Source of the DNA: Syntrophomonas sp.
GTDB lineage: Bacteria > Bacillota > Syntrophomonadia > Syntrophomonadales > Syntrophomonadaceae
Length of the DNA: 63,950 nt
Direction: 5' to 3'
NCBI GenBank assembly: GCA_016841875.1
Contig: JAENYG010000019.1
Span: 1,595-65,544 of the forward strand
The position numbers were made by a program, and so were the translations under genes. Position 1 is the first letter of the stretch, and every line of letters begins with the position of its first letter. Positions 20,122 to 28,892 of this stretch are shown here, piece after piece. A model generated the notes under the pieces. It was not told the DNA's origin, did no database searches, and saw only the letters and a program-made list of their open reading frames with translations.

Positions 20122-20249
20122 ATATTAATATAATTAAATTCCTAGATATTTCATATCAAATAGCAGGTTATTTGATGAAAAATATCGGAAGATGCACTTT
20201 GGACAAGAAGTATGACGGAAAAAAATGGCGATAAATTGGGCTTATTATA

Positions 20250-20278
20250 TTGACTAATCATTATTTGTCTTATACACT
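20250..20278 (+). promoter_or_regulatory. probable sigma-A promoter
   Basis: TTGACT at 20250-20255, then 17 bases, then TACACT at 20273-20278, upstream of the 108-residue protein gene. Confidence 0.6.
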
Positions 20279-20354
20279 GATGAAGGTGTTACTACGAATG
20301 GCAAAATATGTTAAAACATGAGTAATATACTTAATATATGAGGGGGTAATTGTT

Positions 20355-20681
20355 TTGCGGAGCCCGGTGATAAACTGCTATCGGGCTATACTGGCGCAGG
20401 TAAACCAGCTAGACAGTATATACCAGCCCAAAATTTATTTAAAGGAATTATACATGGATTTAACTGAACTGGCGTATTATCTGTTGGAAGAAAATGAACA
20501 TCATGCTTATAAGGGTGTTGAGCAGATGTATGAGACCATTAGAGAAGTTGACCGGTGCACATCGATGAATATGGCTAGCAGGGAAGAGGTCGACTTCATC
20601 GTTGGAGAAATAAAGACTCATCTTGAATTTTTAGCCATGCAGTTAATGGAAAAATCCAGTATAAGAACTCAGGTACAATAA
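20355..20681 (+). CDS. small helical protein of unknown function
   Basis: A 108-residue soluble protein that appears mostly alpha-helical and acidic (LYMDLTELAYYLLEENEHHA; EEVDFIVGEIKTHLEFLAMQ). No signal peptide or membrane segment, and no motif I recognise. The start is TTG at 20355 with GAGGGGG about nine bases upstream. It is flanked by its own promoter and a terminator, so it is an independent unit. Confidence 0.65.
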   Translation: MRSPVINCYRAILAQVNQLDSIYQPKIYLKELYMDLTELAYYLLEENEHHAYKGVEQMYETIREVDRCTSMNMASREEVDFIVGEIKTHLEFLAMQLMEKSSIRTQVQ

Positions 20682-20689
20682 TATTTTTT

Positions 20690-20718
20690 GCCCGGCGTAT
20701 ATTAGGCCGGGTTTTTTA
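20690..20718 (+). terminator. rho-independent terminator
   Basis: CCCGGC / GCCGGG stem with a nine-base loop, followed by six Ts, directly after the 108-residue protein gene. Confidence 0.8.
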
Positions 20719-20809
20719 TTATATATAGATAGGTAATTGGTATTTGCGATAAATACCTGGCTCTGGTAAATTATACTTACAAGTAAAAATAATGGGAGGA
20801 AACAAGTGA

Positions 20810-21889
20810 ATGAAGGCTATGATCATGGCCGCAGGGGTTGGATCAAGACTTATGCCGCTGACCATGCATATACCAAAACCTATGGTTCCAGTAGGAAACC
20901 GGCCATTGATGGAACAGATAGTTCATCTATTGGGCAAACACGGCTGTACCCAGGTAATAGCCAACCTGCATTATCATTCCCGGGTAATCAACGAGTATTT
21001 TAAGGATGGAACGAAATATGGAATGTCAATCAGTTATTCGCCGGAAGAAGAACTGATGGGAACCGCTGGAGGAGTAAAAAAGTGCGACTGGTTTTTAAAT
21101 GATACTTTTGTGGTTATCAGTGGGGACGCACTAACTGACATTGATATTACTTCCCTGCTCTATGCCCACCGTCGGAACGGGGCTCTGGCTACCATTGCCT
21201 TAAAGCAGGTGAATGAGGTAGAAAATTTCGGTATAGTGATAACTGATGAAAATAATAAAATCAAGAGCTTCCAGGAGAAACCGAAACCCGAAGAAGCTCT
21301 GAACAATATGGCTAATACCGGTATATACATATTCGAAACAGAAATATTCAAATACATCCCGGCTCGGCAATTTTATGATTTTGGCAAACAAGTTTTCCCC
21401 CATTTAGTTAAGATAGGAGCCCCGTTTTATGGGGTGAGTATAGACGACTACTGGTGCGATGTGGGAAATATTGCTGCTTATCGTCAGGCGCACGGAGATT
21501 TACTGGCAGGTCGGGTCAGAGCCATACCATCCGGTCGACTTATTTATTCGTCAGACCATGCACAAGTGCTGGCTGGTAAACAGGTGATAATCGGTGATAA
21601 GGTTAAGTTTCAAGGTACGGTGGTGATTGGCGATGGATGTATGATAGGTGCCGGGGCGGTTTTAACAAACTCGATAATATGGAATGATAGTCGAATAGGG
21701 GATCGATCTGTAATAAATGAGGCAGTTATAGGCTCCGGGTGCCAGTTGGGTTCATCGGCGCGGTTGGAGACTGGCTCGGTAGTCGCCAGCGGCTGCATAC
21801 TGGATGATGGCGATATAATACCTGCCTATTCCAAGGTATTCAATTCCACTGCTGGGGAAGGACAGCTGGAACAGGGTCAAATTGGATAA
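20810..21889 (+). CDS. sugar-phosphate nucleotidyltransferase (GDP-mannose pyrophosphorylase-like)
   Basis: A 359-residue enzyme of the mannose-1-phosphate guanylyltransferase / NDP-sugar pyrophosphorylase family. The N-terminal Rossmann-like domain (1-235) has MAAGVGSRLMPLTMHIPKPM, the nucleotide and pyrophosphate-binding loop, and later VVISGDALTDIDI. The C-terminal part (about 250-345) has hexapeptide-like repeats (VIGDGCMIGAGAVLTNSI, VIGSGCQLGSSARLE), a left-handed beta-helix. The exact sugar cannot be read; it probably feeds polysaccharide synthesis. The start ATG follows GGGAGGAAACAAGTGA. A bidirectional terminator separates it from the converging gene. Confidence 0.87.
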   Translation: MKAMIMAAGVGSRLMPLTMHIPKPMVPVGNRPLMEQIVHLLGKHGCTQVIANLHYHSRVINEYFKDGTKYGMSISYSPEEELMGTAGGVKKCDWFLNDTFVVISGDALTDIDITSLLYAHRRNGALATIALKQVNEVENFGIVITDENNKIKSFQEKPKPEEALNNMANTGIYIFETEIFKYIPARQFYDFGKQVFPHLVKIGAPFYGVSIDDYWCDVGNIAAYRQAHGDLLAGRVRAIPSGRLIYSSDHAQVLAGKQVIIGDKVKFQGTVVIGDGCMIGAGAVLTNSIIWNDSRIGDRSVINEAVIGSGCQLGSSARLETGSVVASGCILDDGDIIPAYSKVFNSTAGEGQLEQGQIG

Positions 21890-21895
21890 GAATAT

Positions 21896-21934
21896 AAAGG
21901 GAGTCCTGTTATTAATTTAACAGGACTCCCTTTA
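21896..21934. terminator. bidirectional terminator
   Basis: AAAGGGAGTCCTGTT / AACAGGACTCCCTTT, a 15-bp perfect stem placed between two converging genes. A-run and T-run on either side allow use from both strands. Confidence 0.85.
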
Positions 21935-21943
21935 AACTGCCGA

Positions 21944-22495
21944 TCATGACTCCAGGATTTCCTTGAAATCGGAGTCTAAAGTTTCCATATCGAATTCTTG
22001 AATATCCTTTAAATTCTCTTCCTGTAAAGGATAAATATTAATGATGTAGAATCGGTTAGTTTCCTTAATAAGCATGGCTATTTCCATACTCGCTGGTTCA
22101 CTGCCTTGAGTCAGTTCATATACTACCAGGGCGCTGTATTCACCTACTCGTGAATAAGCCGGGTTAACTTTTACCGCCACGTCAGCTGGGGTCGGATTTT
22201 GTTGTTCAACCAGAGAGAAAAACTGGGCTGCTTCATTTTCCAGAGCTGCTCGATCTGACAGCAGTTCAGCTGGTTGCAGATCAGCATACTCGGGCAGCAG
22301 CTGTGCAGCCCAGAAAACACTTATGTTTTCCGCTGCCAGGGAATAATCCTGGTTAAAGTAGGCTTCATAAAATTCTGTAACTGTATCATCTGGTGTTGGC
22401 ACATCCACATATGCAGCATAATAATACATAGCACCTAGAATAATAACCACAAGTGCAAGTAGACTGCGAGGTACCCGGTAATTATTTTTGTCCAA
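21944..22495 (-). CDS. membrane-anchored protein of unknown function
   Basis: A 183-residue protein. An N-terminal helix (RSLLALVVIILGAMYYYAAYV) anchors it, and the rest is probably outside the membrane. The external part resembles an NTF2-like fold by pattern only: a helix with TVTEFYEAYFNQDYSLAAENI, then strands such as SALVVYELTQG and MEIAMLIKETNRFYIINIYPL. I chose TTG 22495 as start because GGGAGGT lies ten bases upstream; the longer reading has no RBS. No function is assigned. Confidence 0.65.
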   Translation of the reverse strand: MDKNNYRVPRSLLALVVIILGAMYYYAAYVDVPTPDDTVTEFYEAYFNQDYSLAAENISVFWAAQLLPEYADLQPAELLSDRAALENEAAQFFSLVEQQNPTPADVAVKVNPAYSRVGEYSALVVYELTQGSEPASMEIAMLIKETNRFYIINIYPLQEENLKDIQEFDMETLDSDFKEILES

Positions 22496-22587
22496 TATTT
22501 TATAACCTCCCGTATTCAGGTTTACCAATAAGTAAAATTCTAGCAGAAAACTGCTTGTGGATAAAGTTTAATTAATTGGAGGTCTTC

Positions 22588-23832
22588 ATGGATCACAAAG
22601 TAGTTGTAATTGGCGGCGGCCCGGCTGGTATGATGGCAGCCATTAACGCCCGGGCTAATGGTGTTCAAGTTGTCTTGATAGAAAAAAACCAGCGGGTAGG
22701 GAAAAAACTTGGCATAACTGGTAAAGGCCGGGGTAATATTACCTCATCCTTGGAGAGAGATGAATTTATTGCTTCCTATCCGGGTAACGGCAAATTTCTT
22801 TATAGTGCTTTAAATGACTTTTCGAATCATGACTTGATCGAATTTTTTGAACAAAGAGGGTTAAAAACTAAGGTGGAAAGAGGAAATAGAGTTTTCCCGC
22901 AGACGGAGCGGGCCCTCGATGTGGTCAACCTGCTTTATCAGAATATGGTTGAAGTGGGGGTGCAAATCTTATCCGGCCAGGAAGTCGTCGGCATATTAAT
23001 TGAGTCCCAAAGGGTGGTTGGAGTGGTGACGGCTCGGGACAGAATAAGTGCCGATGCAGTCATAATATCAACCGGGGGCATATCATACCCTGCTACCGGT
23101 TCTACCGGTGATGGATATAAATGGGCTGAAGAAGCCGGACACCGGATCATACCTCCCCGGGCTTCTCTGGTGCCACTGGTGACGGTTGAAGAATGGGTTA
23201 AGGATTTGCAGGGGCTGAGCCTTAAAAATGTCCGGGCTTCAGCATGTAAAATTGACGGTGCACAAATAAATGAAGAATTTGGTGAGATGCTGTTTACTCA
23301 TTTTGGAGTATCTGGACCAATAATTCTGAGCATGAGCAGCGATATCGGGAAATACCTATCCCAGGAGAAAAAACCAGTGGTGCTTACTATCGATTTGAAG
23401 CCAGCTCTTAGCGAAGAAAAACTGGATGAACGGGTGCAGCGGGATTTTTCAAAGTATTCACGGAGAAATCTAAAAAATTCCCTGGGCGAATTACTACCTA
23501 AAAAGATGATTCCGGTCATCATAGCTTTGAGTGAGATAGACGGTGAGAAAGAGTGCAGCGGTATAAGCCGTGAGGAACGCGGTCGGCTGGTAAAGCTGCT
23601 GAAATCTCTGTCTATGACTATTGCTGATACGCGTCCGGTAGCGGAAGCCATTGTAACTGCGGGGGGGGTGGATGTTAAGGAGGTCCATCCACGCACCATG
23701 GAGTCAAAACTCATAGGGGGATTGTTTTTTGCCGGTGAAGTACTTGATGTTGATGGTTATACCGGAGGGTTTAACCTGCAGGCAGCGTTCTCTACCGGTT
23801 ATGCAGCTGGTAAATACGCTTCCATGGAATAG
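22588..23832 (+). CDS. BaiN/HI0933-family FAD-dependent oxidoreductase
   Basis: A 414-residue flavoprotein of the HI0933 family. The N-terminal FAD motif is VVVIGGGPAGMMAAINAR; the family signature KKLGITGKGRGNIT follows at about 50. The inserted domain (about 190-340) and the C-terminal GGVDVKEVHPRTMESKLIGG and GYTGGFNLQAAFSTGYAAG are typical. Known relatives include the bile-acid reductase BaiN, but most members have no proven substrate. The start is ATG 22588, seven bases after GGAGGT; an upstream TTG overlaps the RBS. It stands alone. Confidence 0.85.
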   Translation: MDHKVVVIGGGPAGMMAAINARANGVQVVLIEKNQRVGKKLGITGKGRGNITSSLERDEFIASYPGNGKFLYSALNDFSNHDLIEFFEQRGLKTKVERGNRVFPQTERALDVVNLLYQNMVEVGVQILSGQEVVGILIESQRVVGVVTARDRISADAVIISTGGISYPATGSTGDGYKWAEEAGHRIIPPRASLVPLVTVEEWVKDLQGLSLKNVRASACKIDGAQINEEFGEMLFTHFGVSGPIILSMSSDIGKYLSQEKKPVVLTIDLKPALSEEKLDERVQRDFSKYSRRNLKNSLGELLPKKMIPVIIALSEIDGEKECSGISREERGRLVKLLKSLSMTIADTRPVAEAIVTAGGVDVKEVHPRTMESKLIGGLFFAGEVLDVDGYTGGFNLQAAFSTGYAAGKYASME

Positions 23833-23864
23833 CAGGATTTGCGACTTTGCGATATTTTTCTCAA

Positions 23865-23892
23865 TTGACGCTCTATAGTAGTTCTGTTATCA
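23865..23892 (+). promoter_or_regulatory. probable promoter for the MoxR/VWA genes
   Basis: TTGACG at 23865-23870, 16 bases, TTATCA at 23887-23892, about 50 bases before the AAA ATPase gene. Confidence 0.45.
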
Positions 23893-23944
23893 TTTGTAAA
23901 GGATTGGGGACAATATTTTAGACTTCACAGGGGGAATTGCAATC

Positions 23945-24811
23945 ATGTCAGCAAGTTTAAAAGCATACCAGGGTTCATCCGGGTATATCGTATCTGATGA
24001 ACTAAGCAACAGTGTAAATATAGCTATATCGCTTAAGAAGCCGCTCTTGATAAAGGGGGAACCAGGAACCGGTAAGACCATGCTGGCTCAAAGTATAGCC
24101 GAGTCTCTGGCTATGGATTTGATCATATGGAATATAAAATCAACCACTAAAGCCCAGGAAGGGCTGTATCTCTATGATACAGTACAGAGATTATATGACA
24201 GCCAGTTTGGTGAAAGTGATGTATCTAATATTAAGAAGTATATCAAACTGGGAAAACTGGGTGAGTCATTTGGGGCATCCAAACAGGTGGTTTTGTTAAT
24301 AGACGAGATAGACAAAGCGGATCTGGAATTTCCCAATGATTTGTTGTGGGAATTGGATCAGATGAGTTTTTATATTCCGGAAACTAAAGAAACTATAACG
24401 GCCAATCAAAGGCCGATAGTGATCATAACCAGTAATGCGGAGAAGGAACTACCGGATGCTTTCTTGCGCCGGTGTATCTTTCATTATATAGCTTTCCCAG
24501 ATCCGGATACCATGGAAAGTATCATCAGCGTCCACCATCCCAAACTGGAAAGGAAGCTGCTGGAGCAGGCTATGGAGACTTTTTATATGCTGCGTAATAT
24601 TCCCGATATCCAGAAAAAGCCGAGTACCAGTGAATTGATTGACTGGCTGCAGGCACTGGTAGTCGGAGGGATAAGTCCCAGTAAGATAAAAAAAGAACTT
24701 CCCTTCTTAGGCGTACTGCTCAAGAAAAACGAGGATCTGGATGTCCTCTTGAATCAGCTGCAGGGTAAAGGAAATGCCAGGAACTCTAATGTCCTGGGAC
24801 GGTTTCGTTAA
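23945..24811 (+). CDS. MoxR-family AAA ATPase
   Basis: A 288-residue ATPase. Walker A is KGEPGTGKTMLAQSIAESL, Walker B is VLLIDEIDKADLEFPNDLLW, sensor 1 is IVIITSNAEKELPDAFLRRC. MoxR-type proteins work with VWA proteins as metal-insertion or maturation chaperones; the next gene encodes such a VWA protein 25 bases downstream, which supports that pairing. No obvious metalloenzyme target lies beside the pair. The ATG has AGGGGGAATTGCAATC upstream. Confidence 0.9.
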   Translation: MSASLKAYQGSSGYIVSDELSNSVNIAISLKKPLLIKGEPGTGKTMLAQSIAESLAMDLIIWNIKSTTKAQEGLYLYDTVQRLYDSQFGESDVSNIKKYIKLGKLGESFGASKQVVLLIDEIDKADLEFPNDLLWELDQMSFYIPETKETITANQRPIVIITSNAEKELPDAFLRRCIFHYIAFPDPDTMESIISVHHPKLERKLLEQAMETFYMLRNIPDIQKKPSTSELIDWLQALVVGGISPSKIKKELPFLGVLLKKNEDLDVLLNQLQGKGNARNSNVLGRFR

Positions 24812-24836
24812 ATTAAATAATACCGGGAGCGAATAA

Positions 24837-26048
24837 ATGTTCACGAATTTTTTTTATACACTCAAAAACTATGGGATGCCGGTATCTTTAAATGAATGGC
24901 AGTCCCTGCTGGAGGCATTGGAGGCTGGTCTGGCTGGATCAAGCCTGATTGGCTTTTATTACCTGGGGCGAGCTATGCTGGTAAAGACGGAAGCTCATTA
25001 TGATCGTTTTGATATGGCATTTTCCAGTTTTTTTAAGGATATAGAAACGCCGGAAGGACTTCCCGAAAAAATATGGGAATGGCTGAATAAAGAACTGCCA
25101 GAGGTCGAAGTAACTGAAGAGATGCGCAGAAATCACCAGCAGTTGGATCTGGATGAATTAAAACGCATGTTGGAAGAAAGACTTAAAGAGCAGACCGAGG
25201 AGCATCACGGAGGGAATCGCTGGGTAGGTACCGGCGGTACGTCCCCCTTTGGTCATTCTGGTTATCATCCAGGCGGCATACGTATTGGGGGGGAGAGCCG
25301 GAATTTATCAGCGGTAAAAGTAGCCGGCATGAGAAGATTTCAGGAATTCAGGACCGATGAAACATTGGGAGTAAGGCAGTTCCAGATGGCACTGCGTAAA
25401 CTTAGGCAGTTTACCACCCGGCTGGATGGAGCCAGAACCGAACTGGACCTGGATGCAACTATAGATAAAACCTGTGATAATGCAGGCCGGCTGGAACTGG
25501 TATGGAATCGTCCGCGGGAAAACGCCATCAAAGTACTGTTATTAATGGATTCCGGCGGCTCCATGATTTCTTACAGCAGGTTATGCAACCAGTTGTTCAC
25601 CGCAGTTAACCGCACAGCTCATTTCAAGGATCTAAAAGTTTTTTATTTCCATAACTGCCTTTATGACTGGATGTTTCATGATACCCACTGCAGTTTGAAC
25701 GATCATACCCCCACGGATTATATTCTCAATCATTTATCTTCTGATTATAGGGTCATTATAGTGGGTGATGCCAGTATGGCTCTGTATGAGCTGATGCGGC
25801 CCGGGGGAGTTATAGACTGGGAGTTATATAATCAAAAGCCAGGTATTGAATGGCTGAGTATGCTGCGGCATAAATTTGAATATTCCGTGTGGCTAAACCC
25901 CATTCCCAGGAAGTACTGGAGTTGGATGGATGGATCGTATACTATTAACAAAATTGCAGAAATCTTCCCCATGGAAGAATTGACTGTTGATGGGCTGGAT
26001 AGGGCGATCAGGAGCTTGAAAAGCCGTAAGGCGATAAGTGCGGGTTAA
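24837..26048 (+). CDS. VWA domain protein, CoxE-like partner of MoxR
   Basis: A 403-residue soluble protein. The C-terminal half (about 225-400) is a von Willebrand A domain. Its MIDAS motif reads LLMDSGGSM, with Gly in place of the usual second Ser (DxSGS), a variant seen in the VWA/CoxE family. The middle linker (about 100-160) is rich in charged residues, Gly and His (EEHHGGNRWVGTGG). It follows the MoxR ATPase closely and should be its substrate-recognition partner. The ATG follows GGGAGCGAATAA. No signal peptide. Confidence 0.88.
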   Translation: MFTNFFYTLKNYGMPVSLNEWQSLLEALEAGLAGSSLIGFYYLGRAMLVKTEAHYDRFDMAFSSFFKDIETPEGLPEKIWEWLNKELPEVEVTEEMRRNHQQLDLDELKRMLEERLKEQTEEHHGGNRWVGTGGTSPFGHSGYHPGGIRIGGESRNLSAVKVAGMRRFQEFRTDETLGVRQFQMALRKLRQFTTRLDGARTELDLDATIDKTCDNAGRLELVWNRPRENAIKVLLLMDSGGSMISYSRLCNQLFTAVNRTAHFKDLKVFYFHNCLYDWMFHDTHCSLNDHTPTDYILNHLSSDYRVIIVGDASMALYELMRPGGVIDWELYNQKPGIEWLSMLRHKFEYSVWLNPIPRKYWSWMDGSYTINKIAEIFPMEELTVDGLDRAIRSLKSRKAISAG

Positions 26049-26112
26049 GGCTTTATGGTATATCTGAATTACGAAACTAATTAATCAGGGGCGAGTGAAC
26101 AACCCGCCCTTT

Positions 26113-26147
26113 AATAAGTTCGGTACCTGGTACCGAACTTATTTTAT
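26113..26147 (+). terminator. rho-independent terminator
   Basis: AATAAGTTCGGTA / TACCGAACTTATT stem with a CCTGG loop followed by TTTTA. It ends the MoxR/VWA transcript and precedes the MarR promoter. Confidence 0.8.
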
Positions 26148-26150
26148 AAA

Positions 26151-26180
26151 TTGACTTTGCTAATCCAAAAATGTTAACAT
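26151..26180 (+). promoter_or_regulatory. MarR gene promoter with overlapping operator-like palindrome
   Basis: TTGACT at 26151-26156, 17 bases, TTAACA at 26174-26179. The perfect palindrome ATGTTAACAT (26171-26180) overlaps the -10 box, where a MarR-type dimer could bind and repress its own gene. Confidence 0.5.
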
Positions 26181-26220
26181 ATTATTAAATAACATGCGAA
26201 ATAAAAAGGAGAACACAGTA

Positions 26221-26640
26221 TTGGAAAATTTTACTGATTTTTGGTGCTTCAGATTGGGAGCCATAACCCGTAAAATAAGCCGCGAATATAATACTCGTTA
26301 TCAAGAATACGGGATTACTATTGGCCAGTCTTTTGTCTTATTCGATCTGCTTGATCATGATGGGGATGGTGTAAAAGATATTGCTGGGCGTATACAGCTC
26401 GATAGCCCTGCGGTTACCGGATTGATTGACAGGTTATCAAGAGAAGGATTGGTCCAGCGCATTGAAGATCCCTCGGATCGGCGCAGCGTTAAAATATTGT
26501 TAACTCAGAAGGGCTGGGATCTGGCTGAGCAGATCCTACCCATTGCTCAGGAATACAATCAGCATATTAAAGATACTATTGAATCTTTCGATGTACCGGT
26601 ATTTGAAAAATCCCTGGCTCATTTAGAAAAAAACCTGTAA
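26221..26640 (+). CDS. MarR-family transcriptional regulator
   Basis: A 139-residue winged-helix regulator. The recognition region RIQLDSPAVTGLIDRLSREGLVQR and the wing IEDPSDRRSVKILLTQKG are clear. MarR proteins commonly sense small aromatic or acyl-CoA ligands and repress neighbouring genes. The start is TTG 26221, spaced ideally from AAAGGAG; the ATG at 26194 has no RBS. Palindromes ATGTTAACAT and TAACATGTTA lie in its own promoter and just downstream, so it may control itself and the crotonase/DUF169 group. Confidence 0.88.
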   Translation: MENFTDFWCFRLGAITRKISREYNTRYQEYGITIGQSFVLFDLLDHDGDGVKDIAGRIQLDSPAVTGLIDRLSREGLVQRIEDPSDRRSVKILLTQKGWDLAEQILPIAQEYNQHIKDTIESFDVPVFEKSLAHLEKNL

Positions 26641-26647
26641 GCTAAAG

Positions 26648-26668
26648 AACCCCCAAGAGGGGTTTTTT
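26648..26668 (+). terminator. rho-independent terminator
   Basis: AACCCC / GGGGTT stem with a short loop and a T-run, directly after the MarR gene. Confidence 0.75.
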
Positions 26669-26682
26669 AACAAACAAAAAGG

Positions 26683-26692
26683 TAACATGTTA
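26683..26692. promoter_or_regulatory. candidate MarR operator
   Basis: Perfect palindrome TAACATGTTA, sharing AACAT half-sites with the palindrome in the MarR promoter. It lies upstream of the DUF169 remnant and crotonase gene. Confidence 0.35.
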
Positions 26693-26765
26693 ATAAATGA
26701 TATATTGTGCATATTGCTGTCGGAAAAACATGAATTAAGGAAGTGGTAATCATGAAAGGTGAGAT

Positions 26766-26830
26766 GGGACAGGGGGACAGGTTCCTTGTCCCAGCAAATT
26801 AATGGGACAAGGAACCTGTCCCCTTGTCCC
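26766..26830. repeat. REP-like long inverted repeat (GGGACAAGGAACCTGTCCC type)
   Basis: Two 27-base arms with a single mismatch (26766-26792 and 26804-26830) around an 11-base loop. The core is GGGGGACAGGTTCCTTGTCC. It abuts the broken end of the DUF169 fragment, so it probably inserted there or recombined with it. Confidence 0.85.
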
Positions 26831-26832
26831 GT

Positions 26833-27072
26833 ACTGAATACTGGTATCAGTGCGGTTTGCCAGGTGCTGGTGATAGAGCCCTGGCTTATTGTGAGGAAGA
26901 TGCAATTAAATTCGGTATTCCATATGTAAAATTTGAGGAGATATGTTGGGGACTGGAGGATAGTGAAAGGAGAGGTGAATTCAAGTATACGACTATCTAT
27001 CCGGCACTGTTTACAGAGACCCCGTTTCCCCAGCAGTCTAATCCAGTGCTGGAAGATATGGGTTTAAGGTAG
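26833..27072 (+). pseudogene. truncated DUF169 protein, C-terminal fragment
   Basis: About 78 residues that match the last third of the intact DUF169 protein at 28893-29678. Shared landmarks are LPGAGDRALAYCEEDAIKFGIPY, F-EEICWGLE, IYPALF and NPVLEDMGL. The N-terminal two thirds are missing, replaced by the palindrome at 26766-26830. No RBS precedes the first usable codons. It is a remnant, probably of a tandem duplication of the downstream paralogue. Confidence 0.8.
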
Positions 27073-27202
27073 TATTGGGGTATGCTTTTTTCTGCCGAAG
27101 GTCAGTAGGAAACATTTCAGGCCTTCCGGACGAAACGGAAACCAGAATTTAAAAGGCAATAGAATAAGATGTTCGCGATCTTGCGGAAATGGAGGGGAGA
27201 CA

Positions 27203-27994
27203 ATGGAATTTACAATTAATTCTACTATAGACGTGGAAGTTAAGAGGTCAGGGGTGGCGGTTCTGTCATTAAACCGTCCTGATAAATGGAATGCAGTAAA
27301 TATTGATATGTTGTGCAACCTGGAAAAAATACAGGATAACATCATAACCGATAAAACAATAAAAGCGGTGGTCATAAATGCCAATGGAATACATTTCTCA
27401 GTGGGGATGGATTTAGAAACCCTTAAAAAATTTGATTATCAATATATACTGGAGAAAATAGCTTGGCTGCAGTATCTCTACAGCCGCTGGCAGGAAATGT
27501 CCATTCCGGTTATTGCTGCTGTTCAAGGATATTGCGTCGGCTCCGGGGTTGAAATGATACTGGGTTGTGATATCAGAATTGCAGCTGATAATGCCAGATT
27601 TCGTTTACCGGAGGTATCTTTAGGTCTGGCTCCTGATATGGGCGGTACAACCCGTTTGACCAAGCTCATCGGGGTGGGGCAGGCCAAGAGAATGATAATG
27701 GGCTGTGAAGAGGTCCAAGCCGAAGAAGCCTATAAGATAGGTCTGGCTGAAATGGTGGTCAAAGAAGAAGAACTGAATGCCAGAGCATTAAACTTGGCCG
27801 AAAAAATGGCTGCTTATCCCCCCATGGCTGTAAGCTGGGCTAAAAAAGGAATCAATCTAGCCCAGGATAATAGTACTGCGGCGTCTTTACTGTTTGAACA
27901 GGCTCAATCAGTAGCCTGTTTTGGGTCAGAAGATTTAAAGGAAGCCATAGCAGCATTTATCGAAAAGCGGAAACCGAAGTTCATAGGCGGATAG
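27203..27994 (+). CDS. enoyl-CoA hydratase/isomerase family protein
   Basis: A 263-residue crotonase. LNRPDKWNAVNIDM, HFSVGMDLETLK and CVGSGVEMILGCDIRIA are clear. Both catalytic-type glutamates are retained (GSGVE and LPEVSLGL), and the Asp in GLAPDMGGTTRL is also present. The SVGMDL plus PDMGG combination resembles dienoyl-CoA isomerases more than plain hydratases, so the reaction is uncertain. The start ATG follows TGGAGGGGAGACA. Its location between the MarR gene and an acyl-CoA dehydrogenase cluster fits a role in acyl-CoA degradation. Confidence 0.88.
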   Translation: MEFTINSTIDVEVKRSGVAVLSLNRPDKWNAVNIDMLCNLEKIQDNIITDKTIKAVVINANGIHFSVGMDLETLKKFDYQYILEKIAWLQYLYSRWQEMSIPVIAAVQGYCVGSGVEMILGCDIRIAADNARFRLPEVSLGLAPDMGGTTRLTKLIGVGQAKRMIMGCEEVQAEEAYKIGLAEMVVKEEELNARALNLAEKMAAYPPMAVSWAKKGINLAQDNSTAASLLFEQAQSVACFGSEDLKEAIAAFIEKRKPKFIGG

Positions 27995-28081
27995 AGTGAT
28001 CATCCCAGCACTAAAGTTGGATTATTGCTAAAGCAAGGTGAAATAGTTGATCAGTCTTGGACGGTTAGAGGAGGAAGGAGA

Positions 28082-28849
28082 ATGAAGAATAAGATAAGGG
28101 ATTTTGTCTTGGGGATGGGGGTTGATGATGTGGGGTTTACCTCGGTATCAGATTATCACAGTCCAAAATCCCCTCAGGTCGTTAGCATAATGCCGGGTGC
28201 CAGATCGATCATCGTGCTGGCTTACCGGGAATTGTCAAGTTGTGAAAGCCCTAATATGAGAATAGCTATGAGTGGTCGGATGGATGTGATGGAGTTTTCG
28301 AGATCCTGCAGCTATAAATTGGCCAGGTTCATAGAAAAGGAATTTGATGCCCGGGCAATGACCATAGGAGTCTCTTATCCTATGACTATGGATAGGGACA
28401 CCGGGGGATCAGTAGGGGAACTCTCATTGCGCCATGCCGCGGTGGCCGCCGGGTTGGGGGTATTGGGAAGGCATAATCTGGTCATTCATCCAGAGCTGGG
28501 TACCCGGGTGATATTTACTGCGGTTGTGTGTGACCTGGAATTAGCATCTGATCCACAGGTAACCGAAGAATTATGTATTGACTGCGATATTTGTGTTGAA
28601 GCATGTCCGGCAGGTGCCCTGGATGAAGAGGGTTTTACCAATGTAAACAAATGTTTAAGCTGCTCACAACCCTGGGGAATAGGCGGCAGTATACGTTTTT
28701 GGAACAAGTTCGTGGATGGTACTCCAGAGCAACAGAAACAGATGTTTATAGACCCACATTACTGGCGTTTGTACCAGGCACAGCTGATTGGCTTCCAGTA
28801 TAATTGTTTCAATTGCATGAGTTCCTGTCCGGTGGGGTTGAAAAGATAG
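28082..28849 (+). CDS. QueG-like 4Fe-4S protein
   Basis: A 255-residue iron-sulfur protein. The middle region (GVSYPMTMDRDTGGSVGELS, HAAVAAGLGVLGRHNLVIHPELG) matches the epoxyqueuosine reductase / reductive-dehalogenase-like family. A ferredoxin motif CIDCDICVEACPAGAL and later cysteines CLSC and CFNCMSSCP could bind two clusters. It is shorter than true QueG, so queuosine synthesis is unlikely; a redox role with its crotonase and DUF169 neighbours is inferred. ATG 28082 was chosen for the GAGGAAGGAGA just before it. Confidence 0.75.
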   Translation: MKNKIRDFVLGMGVDDVGFTSVSDYHSPKSPQVVSIMPGARSIIVLAYRELSSCESPNMRIAMSGRMDVMEFSRSCSYKLARFIEKEFDARAMTIGVSYPMTMDRDTGGSVGELSLRHAAVAAGLGVLGRHNLVIHPELGTRVIFTAVVCDLELASDPQVTEELCIDCDICVEACPAGALDEEGFTNVNKCLSCSQPWGIGGSIRFWNKFVDGTPEQQKQMFIDPHYWRLYQAQLIGFQYNCFNCMSSCPVGLKR

Positions 28850-28892
28850 AGAAAAAATACGGTTTTATATATGTAGGGAAGGAGGAGTTTAT

